In this document: positions 1 through 8,489 of the stretch, one piece after another | Numbering within the stretch: position 1 is the stretch's first letter | Layout: each line of letters begins with the position of its first letter | Assembly (NCBI GenBank): GCA_946623915.1 | Contig: CAMORQ010000018.1 | Coordinates: 1-13,352, forward strand | From: an uncultured Coriobacteriaceae bacterium | GTDB taxonomy: Bacteria > Actinomycetota > Coriobacteriia > Coriobacteriales > Eggerthellaceae | Length of the DNA: 13,352 nt | Direction: 5' to 3' | Translations under genes and position numbers: made by a program | Notes under the pieces: generated by a model | Told to the model about the DNA's origin: nothing | Seen by the model: the letters and a program-made list of their open reading frames with translations, nothing else | The model's database searches: none

Positions 1-1
1 A

Positions 2-556
2 GCCTTCTACTACAATCAAAAAATCATCGGCATGCGAGCTGTAGGCATGTTTTCGCTGGGAGGCACAACCCACAGCTTCACCGACGATCGCGCGCTGGGC
101 TTGCTCGACTGGGGGCGCGGCGTCTGGACGCACGACAACACCTGGTACTGGATGGCAGCCCAAGGGCACCAGGACGGCCATGTGATCGGGTTCAACCTCG
201 GGTATGGGTTCGGCGACACGACGGCGGCTTCGGAAAACATGTTCTTCCTGGACGGCGTTGCGCATAAGCTGGACCGGGTCGACTTCGGCATCCCCGTAAA
301 CGACGCGCAGGCGGCGCTTGTTGGAGACAAGTTCGACCTGATGCAGCCATGGCATTTCACCGAAAACACGGGGCGGCTCGACCTGACGTTCACTCCCGAA
401 ATCGACCGGGTGGACTACATCAATCTGAAGGTGGTAACCAGCGACCAACACCAGGTGTTCGGGCGCTTCGACGGCTGGGTCCAACTCGACGACGGAACGC
501 GCTTCGATATCGAAGGCCTGCAAGGGTCGGCCGAAGCAATCCACAACATTTACTAG
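2..556 (+). CDS. DUF2804 family protein, C-terminal part (5' end outside window)
   Basis: The frame is open from the left edge and ends at TAG 554-556, so only about the last 184 residues are present. The segment around residues LDWGRGVWTHDNTWYW, the following GFNLGYGFGDT and the SENMFFLDG stretch are hallmarks of the DUF2804 family (seen in sequence, assigned from memory of the family). Members are usually 330-350 residues, so roughly half is missing upstream. No catalytic function is established for the family; its Trp/Gly-rich beta pattern suggests a lipocalin-like or beta-barrel fold (inference). No signal peptide can be judged without the start. The gene stops one base before the -35 box of the next promoter, so it is unlikely to be cotranscribed on purpose with the metal module downstream. 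No hairpin terminator is visible after it. Confidence 0.85.
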   Translation, partial: AFYYNQKIIGMRAVGMFSLGGTTHSFTDDRALGLLDWGRGVWTHDNTWYWMAAQGHQDGHVIGFNLGYGFGDTTAASENMFFLDGVAHKLDRVDFGIPVNDAQAALVGDKFDLMQPWHFTENTGRLDLTFTPEIDRVDYINLKVVTSDQHQVFGRFDGWVQLDDGTRFDIEGLQGSAEAIHNIY

Positions 557-585
557 TTGACAGCAAACGTGCATTGCCCTACGAT
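557..585 (+). promoter_or_regulatory. Sigma-70-type promoter of the HMA protein gene
   Basis: A perfect -35 box TTGACA (557-562) is separated by exactly 17 bp from a -10 box TACGAT (580-585). The predicted start of transcription is about 591-593, which places the operator at 591-618 on the first transcribed bases. It lies immediately after the stop of the DUF2804 gene. Confidence 0.8.
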
Positions 586-590
586 TCAAA

Positions 591-618
591 TGAACATCTG
601 AGCAAATGCTCATATATA
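591..618 (+). promoter_or_regulatory. Candidate ArsR/SmtB-type operator, site 1
   Basis: Three hexamer half-sites are spaced by 2 bp: TGAACA (591-596), TGAGCA (599-604) and TGCTCA (607-612), followed by TATATA. The last two form a perfect 6-2-6 palindrome. TGAACA/TGTTCA-like half-sites with flanking AT are typical of metal-sensing ArsR/SmtB repressors (family knowledge). The block is identical at 21 of 28 positions to the site at 2841-2868 in front of the ATPase gene. It overlaps the predicted transcription start, a position suited to repression. The repressor gene is not in the window. Confidence 0.7.
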
Positions 619-634
619 GAAATGAGAGAGTATC

Positions 635-853
635 ATGCGCAAAGTTTTCAAACTCGACGGCGACCTGTGCGCGAACTGCGCCGCGAAAATCCAGAACTCC
701 ATCTGCAAGCTCGATGGCGTGAACAGCGCGTCCGTTAACGCCATGACCCTCAAGTTCACCCTCGACGCCGACGACACCGCCTTCGACAGCATCGTCGAGC
801 AATCCGTTCGGATCTTCGCCGACATCGAACCCGATGCAGAGGTTGTCCTCTAG
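635..853 (+). CDS. Stand-alone HMA-domain metal-binding protein (72 aa)
   Basis: A single ferredoxin-like heavy-metal-associated domain with no other module. The metal-binding loop GDLCANCAAK is near the N-terminus, with Cys12 and Cys15 as the CxxC pair and Asp10 two residues before the first Cys. The CANCA form resembles the N-terminal domain of CadA/ZntA exporters more than the TCxxC loop of copper chaperones. It could hand Zn/Cd/Pb to, or modulate, the convergent P-type ATPase at 902-2812, which lacks this domain (inference). A copper-chaperone role remains possible. It has its own promoter and operator upstream. A purine-rich GAGAG sits only 4 bases before ATG 635, a weak ribosome-binding site. 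It converges with the ATPase gene across 48 bp that contain no convincing terminator. Confidence 0.85.
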   Translation: MRKVFKLDGDLCANCAAKIQNSICKLDGVNSASVNAMTLKFTLDADDTAFDSIVEQSVRIFADIEPDAEVVL

Positions 854-901
854 CACCTAACGGCAAGCATCAAACGCCTCGCTTCGATTCTTTGCGAAAC
901 G

Positions 902-2812
<1,911 letters not shown>

Positions 2813-2840
2813 CCGCCACTATCCGGAGATGGATTTTAAT

Positions 2841-2868
2841 TGAACATATGCACATGTGTTCATATGTA
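2841..2868 (-). promoter_or_regulatory. Candidate ArsR/SmtB-type operator, site 2
   Basis: Read on the + strand, this site has TGAACA (2841-2846), TGCACA (2849-2854) and TGTTCA (2857-2862), all spaced by 2 bp, then TATGTA. The hexamers and spacing repeat those of site 1 (591-618). The outer two form a perfect TGAACA/TGTTCA inverted pair. The site begins a few bases downstream of the predicted ATPase transcription start, so a bound repressor would block elongation or initiation. Metal-responsive derepression is the likely logic (inference). Confidence 0.7.
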
Positions 2869-2876
2869 ATATCAGT

Positions 2877-2905
2877 AGAATACGCATTGTTACACTGGCT
2901 GTCAA
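2877..2905 (-). promoter_or_regulatory. Sigma-70-type promoter of the P-type ATPase gene
   Basis: On the minus strand a perfect TTGACA (2905-2900) is followed after exactly 17 bp by TATTCT (2882-2877). The operator lies directly downstream, mirroring the promoter layout of the HMA gene. Confidence 0.75.
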
Positions 2906-3009
2906 GAGCCGGGCAACGGCGTGATACCCTATACAGGCAAGACGTTTTGTAAGCTTGGGCTTCTGGATATAGGGAATGGGCCCCCTTTCGGGGCGACACG
3001 AATCGGTTA

Positions 3010-3615
3010 GGCGGCAAGGGCATACCCGGCGCGCTGTTCATGATGGCGGCAAAGACCGAACTGGAAAACCGCCTTACGGCAGGAATGCCGCCCGCCGAAG
3101 CAATCGCTGCAGCAAACCGCTACCTGTGCACCAACAACGATGCGGGCATGTTCGTTACCGTATGGGCGGCCACGCTGAACTGGAAAACGGGCGAGCTTAC
3201 CTATGTGAACGCGGCGCACAACTTCCCGCTGCTGCGCAATGGGCAAAGCGGCACCTGGACGTGGCTCGACCAGAAATGCGGGCTGTTCCTCGGTGCGTTC
3301 GACACAGCCAAATACCGTCAAGAAACAATCTTCATCGAACCGGGAGACGAGCTTCTGCTGTACACGGACGGCGTCAACGAGGCGTTCAGCCTCGACGACG
3401 AACAATACGGCAACGACCGGCTTGAAGCCTTCCTTGCTTCGCATGCGGGCATGCATCCTCGCGCACTTGTGAACGGCTTGCGTGCCGACGTGGCAAAGTG
3501 GGCCGACGGGGCAGAACAGTCCGACGATGTTACCGTCCTCGCACTTGAATACGGCAGAGCGCCCGAGGTGCCCGAACCGAATGACGCTTCGGAAGCGACG
3601 GACGCGAACGCGTAG
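3010..3615 (+). pseudogene. SpoIIE/RsbU-like PP2C serine phosphatase, 5'-truncated remnant
   Basis: Recognisable phosphatase sequence starts abruptly at GKGIPGALF (from about 3013) and runs to TAG 3613-3615. It contains the segments GMFVTVWAATLNWKTGELTY, VNAAHNFPLL, PGDELLLYTDGVNEA and a C-terminal QSDDVTVLALEYG with a metal-ligand Asp. The first half of the catalytic domain, including the GDYYD-type metal site and any sensor, HAMP or membrane region, is missing. In-frame translation upstream gives unrelated sequence and a TAA at 2950-2952. The first possible ATG (3040) lies inside the conserved core, so a product would be at most 191 residues and almost certainly inactive. Intact relatives dephosphorylate anti-sigma-factor antagonists. 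The breakpoint is near 3010, about 100 bp beyond the ATPase -35 box. The alternative, an expressed regulatory fragment, seems unlikely. Confidence 0.75.
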
Positions 3616-3753
3616 GCGAGGAAAGGGACGTCCGTTTGCCGGTATGCTGCGCCCGCAGTCCTGCTGCAGCTGCCGCCGCCGGCCGCAAGTACTGACCATC
3701 ACCGCTGCCAGCGTCGCTTCCGACCGCGCTCGACCGTTGCCGAAATCCCGCTG

Positions 3754-4980
3754 CTACAACCCGTATTTCTCCAGCTTGGAGAGCCTATCGTCAAAACGGG
3801 CGGAAATGTCGTCGACCTTATCTTGGGCGTCGTCGGCACGTTCGGTAGGCGTCTGAGGATTCGTCGGCGCCGGGCCCAGCAGCATCGTGGCCACCAAGTC
3901 GCCAGCCTTGTCCAGGAAGAACGCGCGCTCTTCGGCGGGCAGGCCGTCAAGCCGACGCAGGGCAAGGTCGAGCGATCCGTCTTCCAGCGTGTGGGCGATT
4001 CCCGACAACGTCACTTCGCCGGTGGCGTTCGCCAACTTGTAGAGCACGCCTACAAACTTCTCACGCGAGGCGGCGTCTAGGGTAGCCAGCCAAGACCCAA
4101 AGCGCTTGTTGGTGCGGTAGGCATCGTAGGACACGGCGCTCGCGTAGGCGAAATCGTCGTTTTCCACCACCCAGGAAAACGGCGCATGCTGCATTATCCC
4201 AGGGTTCGTACTCTTGACCACGGAAACATCGCGCGAATGGTTGTCGAACAGAAGCCCGATCACAGACTCTTCGGGCACGGTCTTTTCCACCAAATCGTCG
4301 GCGCCCGCCCACGGCACTGCGTTGCGGGCTTCGTCGGTGAAGCCAGGTGCGTCGTGCGAGAAACAGCGCACCACCCGCTGCCGCACGGCCGCCTCGCACG
4401 TGTTCAAGGCGTACACAGCAAGGTTGCCGCCCTTGGAATGACCGCCGAACCAGAGCGGACCTTCGACCTGCGATGCGACGTCGTTGACGTAGTCGGTGGC
4501 TGCGGATTGGGCGGGCACGGTCGTGAAGGCCATGTTGAAATTCTCTTTCCAGCCGACAAGCGAATCGTCGGTGCCGCGAAACGCGAGGGAGGCACCCGCG
4601 CTGGCCGCGGCGTCCTTTCCACTCGCCCCCGCATCCCCCGGCAACAAAAACGTAGTGGCGGAAAACTGCACCTCGGCCGTGCGCGACCACGTGTCCACGC
4701 TGTGGCAGGCGACCACATCGGCAAAGCGAGGACTCGAAGCTACGGCCCGCAGCAGCTCTTCTGTTTTCCGCGGGTCGTAGACCGGAGCCACCAGGCCAAG
4801 CACGTTACTCTGCGACCCGATGGCAGCTAGCGTCGCGCCTTCGGGCGTGCACGCCTGCTCGATCTCTTCGGGAATGCGCACGTATGCCAGCCAGGAAAAA
4901 ACGAGGCTGTCCACGCTGGAAAGAGGACGTTTGACGAAGGTGTCCTTGGCGTTGCGCACGTAGTCGACGATGTTTGCCAT
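3754..4980 (-). CDS. DUF2974 family protein, predicted alpha/beta-hydrolase (lipase-like)
   Basis: A 408-residue protein of the DUF2974 family. Diagnostic stretches are FRGTDDSLVGWKENFNM (about 134-150), the nucleophile elbow GGHSKGGN with Ser182, SHDAPGF (about 208-214) and a later GIMQHAPFSW with a candidate catalytic His. These give a Ser-hydrolase layout; the substrate is unknown. The C-terminus is a charged helical tail. No signal peptide is visible, so it is probably cytoplasmic. The start is ATG 4978-4980, because GGAGG (minus strand, 4990-4986) sits 5 bases before it. An ATG at 4990-4992 would add four residues but places this Shine-Dalgarno inside the gene. A TAGAAT -10-like box lies upstream at 5018-5013. 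It converges with the phosphatase remnant and diverges from the NlpC/P60 gene. The 138 bp between its stop and the remnant (3616-3753) show no gene or clear terminator. Confidence 0.85.
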   Translation of the reverse strand: MANIVDYVRNAKDTFVKRPLSSVDSLVFSWLAYVRIPEEIEQACTPEGATLAAIGSQSNVLGLVAPVYDPRKTEELLRAVASSPRFADVVACHSVDTWSRTAEVQFSATTFLLPGDAGASGKDAAASAGASLAFRGTDDSLVGWKENFNMAFTTVPAQSAATDYVNDVASQVEGPLWFGGHSKGGNLAVYALNTCEAAVRQRVVRCFSHDAPGFTDEARNAVPWAGADDLVEKTVPEESVIGLLFDNHSRDVSVVKSTNPGIMQHAPFSWVVENDDFAYASAVSYDAYRTNKRFGSWLATLDAASREKFVGVLYKLANATGEVTLSGIAHTLEDGSLDLALRRLDGLPAEERAFFLDKAGDLVATMLLGPAPTNPQTPTERADDAQDKVDDISARFDDRLSKLEKYGL

Positions 4981-4985
4981 GCTGG

Positions 4986-4990
4986 CCTCC
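4986..4990 (-). promoter_or_regulatory. Ribosome-binding site that decides the DUF2974 start
   Basis: GGAGG on the minus strand lies 5 bases before ATG 4980. The upstream alternative ATG 4992 has only a weak AGAAGA before it. The downstream start is therefore preferred. Confidence 0.7.
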
Positions 4991-5012
4991 ATTCTTCTGA
5001 CGAACTAGGGGC

Positions 5013-5018
5013 ATTCTA
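5013..5018 (-). promoter_or_regulatory. Candidate -10 box for the DUF2974 gene
   Basis: TAGAAT on the minus strand matches the consensus at 5 of 6 positions, about 33 bases before the start codon. No good -35 hexamer is seen at 16-18 bp, so this is tentative. Confidence 0.35.
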
Positions 5019-5054
5019 TCATCACGCAATGCGAAGCATCGTCTAGCTCGCATC

Positions 5055-5118
5055 TGTTTCCCGTTCGTTGGGGTTGCCTGTATGACTGTTTCCCGTTCGT
5101 TGGGATTGCCTGTATGAT
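5055..5118 (+). repeat. Two tandem copies of a 32-bp repeat upstream of the NlpC/P60 gene
   Basis: Copy 1 is 5055-5086 and copy 2 is 5087-5118, directly abutting. They differ at only two positions (G/A in the middle, C/T at the last base). Each copy contains TTTCCCGTTCGTTGGG followed by TTGCCTGTATGA. The second ends in TATGAT (5113-5118), a good -10-like hexamer 100 bp before ATG 5218; the first ends in the poorer TATGAC. The repeat may carry a regulator site or be a duplicated promoter element. The rest of 4993-5217 shows no gene. Confidence 0.9.
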
Positions 5119-5217
5119 AGACACAGCCGTGCGCATGCTCGCGCTGCACACGTAAGGGTACCCAAGCAAAGCGCCTGCCTACATACAACAGGTAATGGCA
5201 CGTCAGAGAGGACCACG

Positions 5218-7659
5218 ATGTTCAACACGGCACAATCAAACTCGGGCAAACCCAAAACAATCTCGATTGCCTTCGCATTGACGGTACTGCTAGTGCTGGG
5301 ATGCGTGCAATCTGCGCTGGCCGACCAGAGCAGCACGACCACGCAGCTGACTACGAAAGCCTCTTCGTCGCCGACGGTCGCTCGCCTGCCCCATGTCACA
5401 GACGACATGGCGAATCCTTCCTACTGGAGCAGCAAGCAGACCGAACCCGATACGGTGCTTGCCGACCGAGCGCTTATCGACCAGCTGAACTTGGCGGGCG
5501 TCGATGCCGACGGCACCATGCTCCAACCGCTGAAAGCTGCCGCCGAACGCTTCTACACCGCCGAAGAGCAGCAGCGACTGAAGACGGCCGCGCAGACAGA
5601 AATGGCGAACGTGTTCATCGGGCAGGTCTACGACGAAAATGACGTGCTGTTCACCCAGGAATACGCCGATCGCATCTTGGCGAACTACCCCACCGATGGA
5701 CAGGCTCCCGACATCGCAAGCGGCTACGCCATCGTAACCAAACACACCACCATGCGCTGCTACCCTACCGATCAGGCGCTGATGTACACACAGGGCGACT
5801 ACGACGACGACAACCTGTACCTGACGGCATTGCGCGTCAACGAACCGCTGCTTGTCCGCACCAGCTCGGTCGACGGCAAGTTCCTGCTGTGCATTTCGTC
5901 GTGCATGCAGGCATCGTGGGTGCCGGCCGAAGACGTAGCCATCTGCAAAGATCGCGACGAATGGCTGGCGGCATGGGACATCCCCGCAGGCCAGGAACTG
6001 GTGGTGGTCGGCTACAAAGTGCGTACCGAGCAGTCGCGCGTCACGCCCAACGTCGCCAACCGGATGCTGTATATGGGCACGGTCCTCGAACGCGTCGAAG
6101 GCGCAGACCCGACCGAGCTCGTTGGCACGCGGTCGGCCTACAACAACCATGTGTGCTACCTGCCCGTTCGCAACGAGGACGGAACCTACTCGAAGGAACT
6201 CGCATTGATCGCCGAATCCGAAAACGTCAGCGCGGGATACCTTCCCCTGACGAAGGCGAACATCGCCAAAGTCGCATTCCGCTCCCTTGGCCAGATGTAC
6301 GGATGGGGCGGCATGCTCGAAGCAAACGACTGCTCGGGCTACGTGCGCGACGTGTACAAATGCTTCGGACTCGAGTTGGCGCGCAACACCACGTGGCAGA
6401 TGAACATGCCCGTTCGCGCATACGACCTTTCCCAGCTTGACGACGCGCACAAAGCGGCTGCCATCGCCCAAATGCCGCTAGGCACGGTGCTGTTCTGGGG
6501 CGGACACGAGATGATCTACCTGGGTCAGGAAAACGGCATGCTCTACGTTATCAGTGCCACTGGTTCCATAGGCAACCTGTTCGGCGATTCGGGGACCACA
6601 CAGGTCAAAGGCGTCGTGATCAACACGCTCGACATGGTTCGCGGCAATCGCAACACGTGGCTGCAGACGCTGACGAAGGCCAACATCCCCTACATACCCA
6701 GCAGCACAGCTGGCCCGAGCCTCTACGACATCGCCTTCTACGAAAACGGCATCACCTGGCCGGATAGTTCGTACGCGCACACCGGATCGTCCATAGAGCC
6801 GCCCGTAAGCGTGCCGGGGCTCGTCGAAGGCGAAGACTACACCGTGACCTACGAGAACAACGTCGACCCCGGCGTGGCAACCGTCACCGTTGCGGGAGCT
6901 GGCAGCTACCTGGGATCTGCCAGCCACGTGTTCGAAATCGAGCCGGCCGGCAGCCCCGACCCCGAACCCAATCCTCGCGAAATCGAATCGGGGCTCTACG
7001 TGCTCTTGAATTACACCCCGGTGCCCGAAGGACAGGAAACCGTGTTCACGGCACTGCCGGGCGGCGTGGAAAGCACCGACGGCCTTGTCTATGCCTGGGA
7101 AGAGTCAACCGACGCGCAGAATTGGAGCGAAGTCGCATCGGGAAGCTCTCCGACCTATGCGCTGCCAACGGACACCGCGCACCTGGGGCACTTTATCCGC
7201 GTGAATGCCACGGCGCCTGACGGACAAACCGCGCAGTCAAACATTCAGATGCTTGCCGCAGTGGTAAGCGGCAAAGAGCAGCAGGATTCGGGCAACCAGA
7301 ATGGCGGCAGTTTGCCGAGCGGTGAAGGCGATGCGCAGGGCAACGCGAGCTCCAGCACTCCTGCGGCCGCCGATGCAGGCGCCCAAGATGCCGCGCGGTC
7401 GGCAAACAGTCCGAGGGCATCGTCGAGCAGCGCGTCGCGTTCGTCGCAGGAAAGCTCCCGCACGAATTCCGCCACGTCGTCCGCATCGCCTACATCAGCA
7501 GCGTCGGTAAGGACGTCGGCAGCTACGTCATCGGCCACGCCGTCGGGGAAAAGCGCCACCAGCAGAACCGGCGACGATAGCCCTCTGGCTCCTGCAGTGC
7601 TCGTGCTATCCTGCGCCGCCCTGGCGGCGTACTGGGCGCGCAGGCGCATGCCGCAATAG
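5218..7659 (+). CDS. Secreted SH3/NlpC-P60 cell-wall endopeptidase with Ig-like domains and C-terminal membrane anchor
   Basis: An 813-residue surface protein. It has an N-terminal signal peptide (hydrophobic 16-30, SALA-D cleavage at 35/36; LVLGC with Cys29 is a weak lipobox alternative). A helical region 60-160 and SH3-like segments (about 165-345) follow. The NlpC/P60 catalytic domain (about 346-480) has Cys372 in NDCSGYVRDVY and His430 in FWGGHEMIYLG. Next come Ig-like segments (about 535-575, motif YTVTYENNVDPGVATVTV; and about 590-680, with YAWEESTD). A Ser/Ala/Thr-rich low-complexity linker (about 685-785) precedes a hydrophobic helix (789-807) and RRR. NlpC/P60 enzymes cut peptidoglycan stem peptides (family knowledge). 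The tail looks like a sortase signal, but the motif reads TSRTG (781-785), not LPXTG, so anchoring may be by membrane only. AGAGAGG (5205-5211) precedes ATG 5218. It appears monocistronic. Confidence 0.9.
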   Translation: MFNTAQSNSGKPKTISIAFALTVLLVLGCVQSALADQSSTTTQLTTKASSSPTVARLPHVTDDMANPSYWSSKQTEPDTVLADRALIDQLNLAGVDADGTMLQPLKAAAERFYTAEEQQRLKTAAQTEMANVFIGQVYDENDVLFTQEYADRILANYPTDGQAPDIASGYAIVTKHTTMRCYPTDQALMYTQGDYDDDNLYLTALRVNEPLLVRTSSVDGKFLLCISSCMQASWVPAEDVAICKDRDEWLAAWDIPAGQELVVVGYKVRTEQSRVTPNVANRMLYMGTVLERVEGADPTELVGTRSAYNNHVCYLPVRNEDGTYSKELALIAESENVSAGYLPLTKANIAKVAFRSLGQMYGWGGMLEANDCSGYVRDVYKCFGLELARNTTWQMNMPVRAYDLSQLDDAHKAAAIAQMPLGTVLFWGGHEMIYLGQENGMLYVISATGSIGNLFGDSGTTQVKGVVINTLDMVRGNRNTWLQTLTKANIPYIPSSTAGPSLYDIAFYENGITWPDSSYAHTGSSIEPPVSVPGLVEGEDYTVTYENNVDPGVATVTVAGAGSYLGSASHVFEIEPAGSPDPEPNPREIESGLYVLLNYTPVPEGQETVFTALPGGVESTDGLVYAWEESTDAQNWSEVASGSSPTYALPTDTAHLGHFIRVNATAPDGQTAQSNIQMLAAVVSGKEQQDSGNQNGGSLPSGEGDAQGNASSSTPAAADAGAQDAARSANSPRASSSSASRSSQESSRTNSATSSASPTSAASVRTSAATSSATPSGKSATSRTGDDSPLAPAVLVLSCAALAAYWARRRMPQ

Positions 7660-7679
7660 GCTTTCGCACGCGTTGCCTG

Positions 7680-7738
7680 GCAAAAAGATACCCCCGGCAA
7701 AAGCAGCGCGTTGATGCGGCTGCTTCCCTGCCGGGGGT
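7680..7738 (-). terminator. Intrinsic terminator of the ferritin gene
   Basis: An outer 10-bp stem (7690-7699 with 7729-7738, ACCCCCGGCA/TGCCGGGGGT) and an inner 6-bp stem (AGCAGC/GCTGCT, 7702-7707 with 7719-7724) are followed on the minus strand by TCTTTTTG (7688-7681). The T-tract direction assigns it to the ferritin gene. It may also slow + strand transcripts of the NlpC/P60 gene, which ends 30 bp away. Confidence 0.85.
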
Positions 7739-7784
7739 TGTGCTGCAGTGGCTGCTTCGCCACAGGAACCGAGCGCAGGAGCCC

Positions 7785-8300
7785 TTACTCACCTGCCAGC
7801 GGCGAAGGCGTCGAATAGGTGCGCGCGGCGCATTCGGCGTCCAGATCGTAGAGCGCTTTGGCGTCGTCGCCGAACAGCTTCATGCGCGTAACCATGGTGT
7901 CGGCGTTGTCTTCCTCTTCCAGCTGCTCGTCGATAAACCAGTTCAGGAAGTTCATCGTGCGATAGTCCTTGGCTTTGTGGGCCGCTTCATAGATGGTGTT
8001 GATCAACGATGTGACCAGCTTCTCGTGCTCGAGGGCGGCCTCGAGCGGCTCGATGTGCTTCTTGAAGCTAACCTTGGGCTGGTCGATCTTCCTCAACGTC
8101 ACCTTTTCGCCGTTTTCATGCAGGTACTTGCGGAAGATGAGCGCATGGTCGCGCTCTTCGGCCGCCTGGATTTCGAAGTAGTTGGCGTAGCCGGACAGGC
8201 CCACTTCCTCGTAGTAGTCCGCGAAAGACAAATACAGGTAGGCGCTGTAAAGCTCGGCGTTGATCTGGTCGTTAATAAGCTTGGCGATGTTCGACTGCAT
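7785..8300 (-). CDS. ftnA: Non-haem ferritin (iron storage)
   Basis: A 171-residue bacterial ferritin: oxidises Fe2+ and stores it as mineral inside a 24-subunit cytoplasmic shell. By alignment from memory with E. coli FtnA, the ferroxidase ligands are all present: Glu16 (NAELYSAYLYL), Glu49 and His52 (AAEERDHA), Glu93 (EHEKLV), Gln126 and Glu129 (DEQLEEE). No heme-binding Met of the bacterioferritin type is evident. The length is normal. The start is ATG 8298-8300 with AGAAGGAG about 7-9 bases upstream. The frame stays open further upstream through the antisense of carB, but that is a GC-rich shadow. It has its own TATAAT box (8366-8361) and terminator, so it is a single-gene unit divergent from carB. 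No obvious Fur box was recognised. Confidence 0.95.
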   Translation of the reverse strand: MQSNIAKLINDQINAELYSAYLYLSFADYYEEVGLSGYANYFEIQAAEERDHALIFRKYLHENGEKVTLRKIDQPKVSFKKHIEPLEAALEHEKLVTSLINTIYEAAHKAKDYRTMNFLNWFIDEQLEEEDNADTMVTRMKLFGDDAKALYDLDAECAARTYSTPSPLAGE

Positions 8301-8360
8301 AGAATGTCTCCTTCTCTTACGATTGTCTGCATCCGCAGCATTCTTGTATGCACGCGTTTC

Positions 8361-8366
8361 ATTATA
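8361..8366 (-). promoter_or_regulatory. -10 box of the ferritin promoter
   Basis: A perfect TATAAT on the minus strand about 60 bases before the ferritin start. No convincing -35 is seen at 17 bp, which suggests an activator or an extended promoter contact. Confidence 0.55.
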
Positions 8367-8401
8367 GTCCCGACCGTAGCGCGAAGATGTAACCGTGTCA
8401 C

Positions 8402-8427
8402 GTTTTTGTTTCGGTACCAAGAAAAAC
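8402..8427. promoter_or_regulatory. Imperfect palindrome between divergent ferritin and carB promoters
   Basis: GTTTTTGTT (8402-8410) and AAGAAAAAC (8419-8427) are inverted at 8 of 9 positions around GGTACC. The site lies just upstream of the carB promoter and about 36 bp behind the ferritin -10 box, so a bound factor could affect both genes. No regulator is identified. Confidence 0.35.
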
Positions 8428-8451
8428 TGCCAGTTAACAAACAGACACCTA

Positions 8452-8457
8452 TATAAT
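8452..8457 (+). promoter_or_regulatory. -10 box of the carB promoter
   Basis: A perfect TATAAT 32 bases before ATG 8490. The -35 region (about 8428-8434, TGCCAG) is poor. The gene's ribosome-binding site is AGAGGAAGG (8473-8481). Confidence 0.6.
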
Positions 8458-8489
8458 GAAAAGAAATCCACGAGAGGAAGGGTGCGCGC

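Noticed and set aside
854..901. Terminator between the convergent HMA and ATPase genes
   Set aside because: Only 4-5-bp stems (TTCG/CGAA, GCGAA/TTCGC) without a T-tract; too weak to call.
5055..5118. CRISPR array
   Set aside because: The two 32-bp copies abut with no spacer between them, and no cas genes are present.
5290..6471. A 393-codon antisense frame inside the NlpC/P60 gene
   Set aside because: No recognisable motif, no start signal, and the opposite strand encodes clear SH3 and NlpC/P60 domains. It is a codon-bias shadow.
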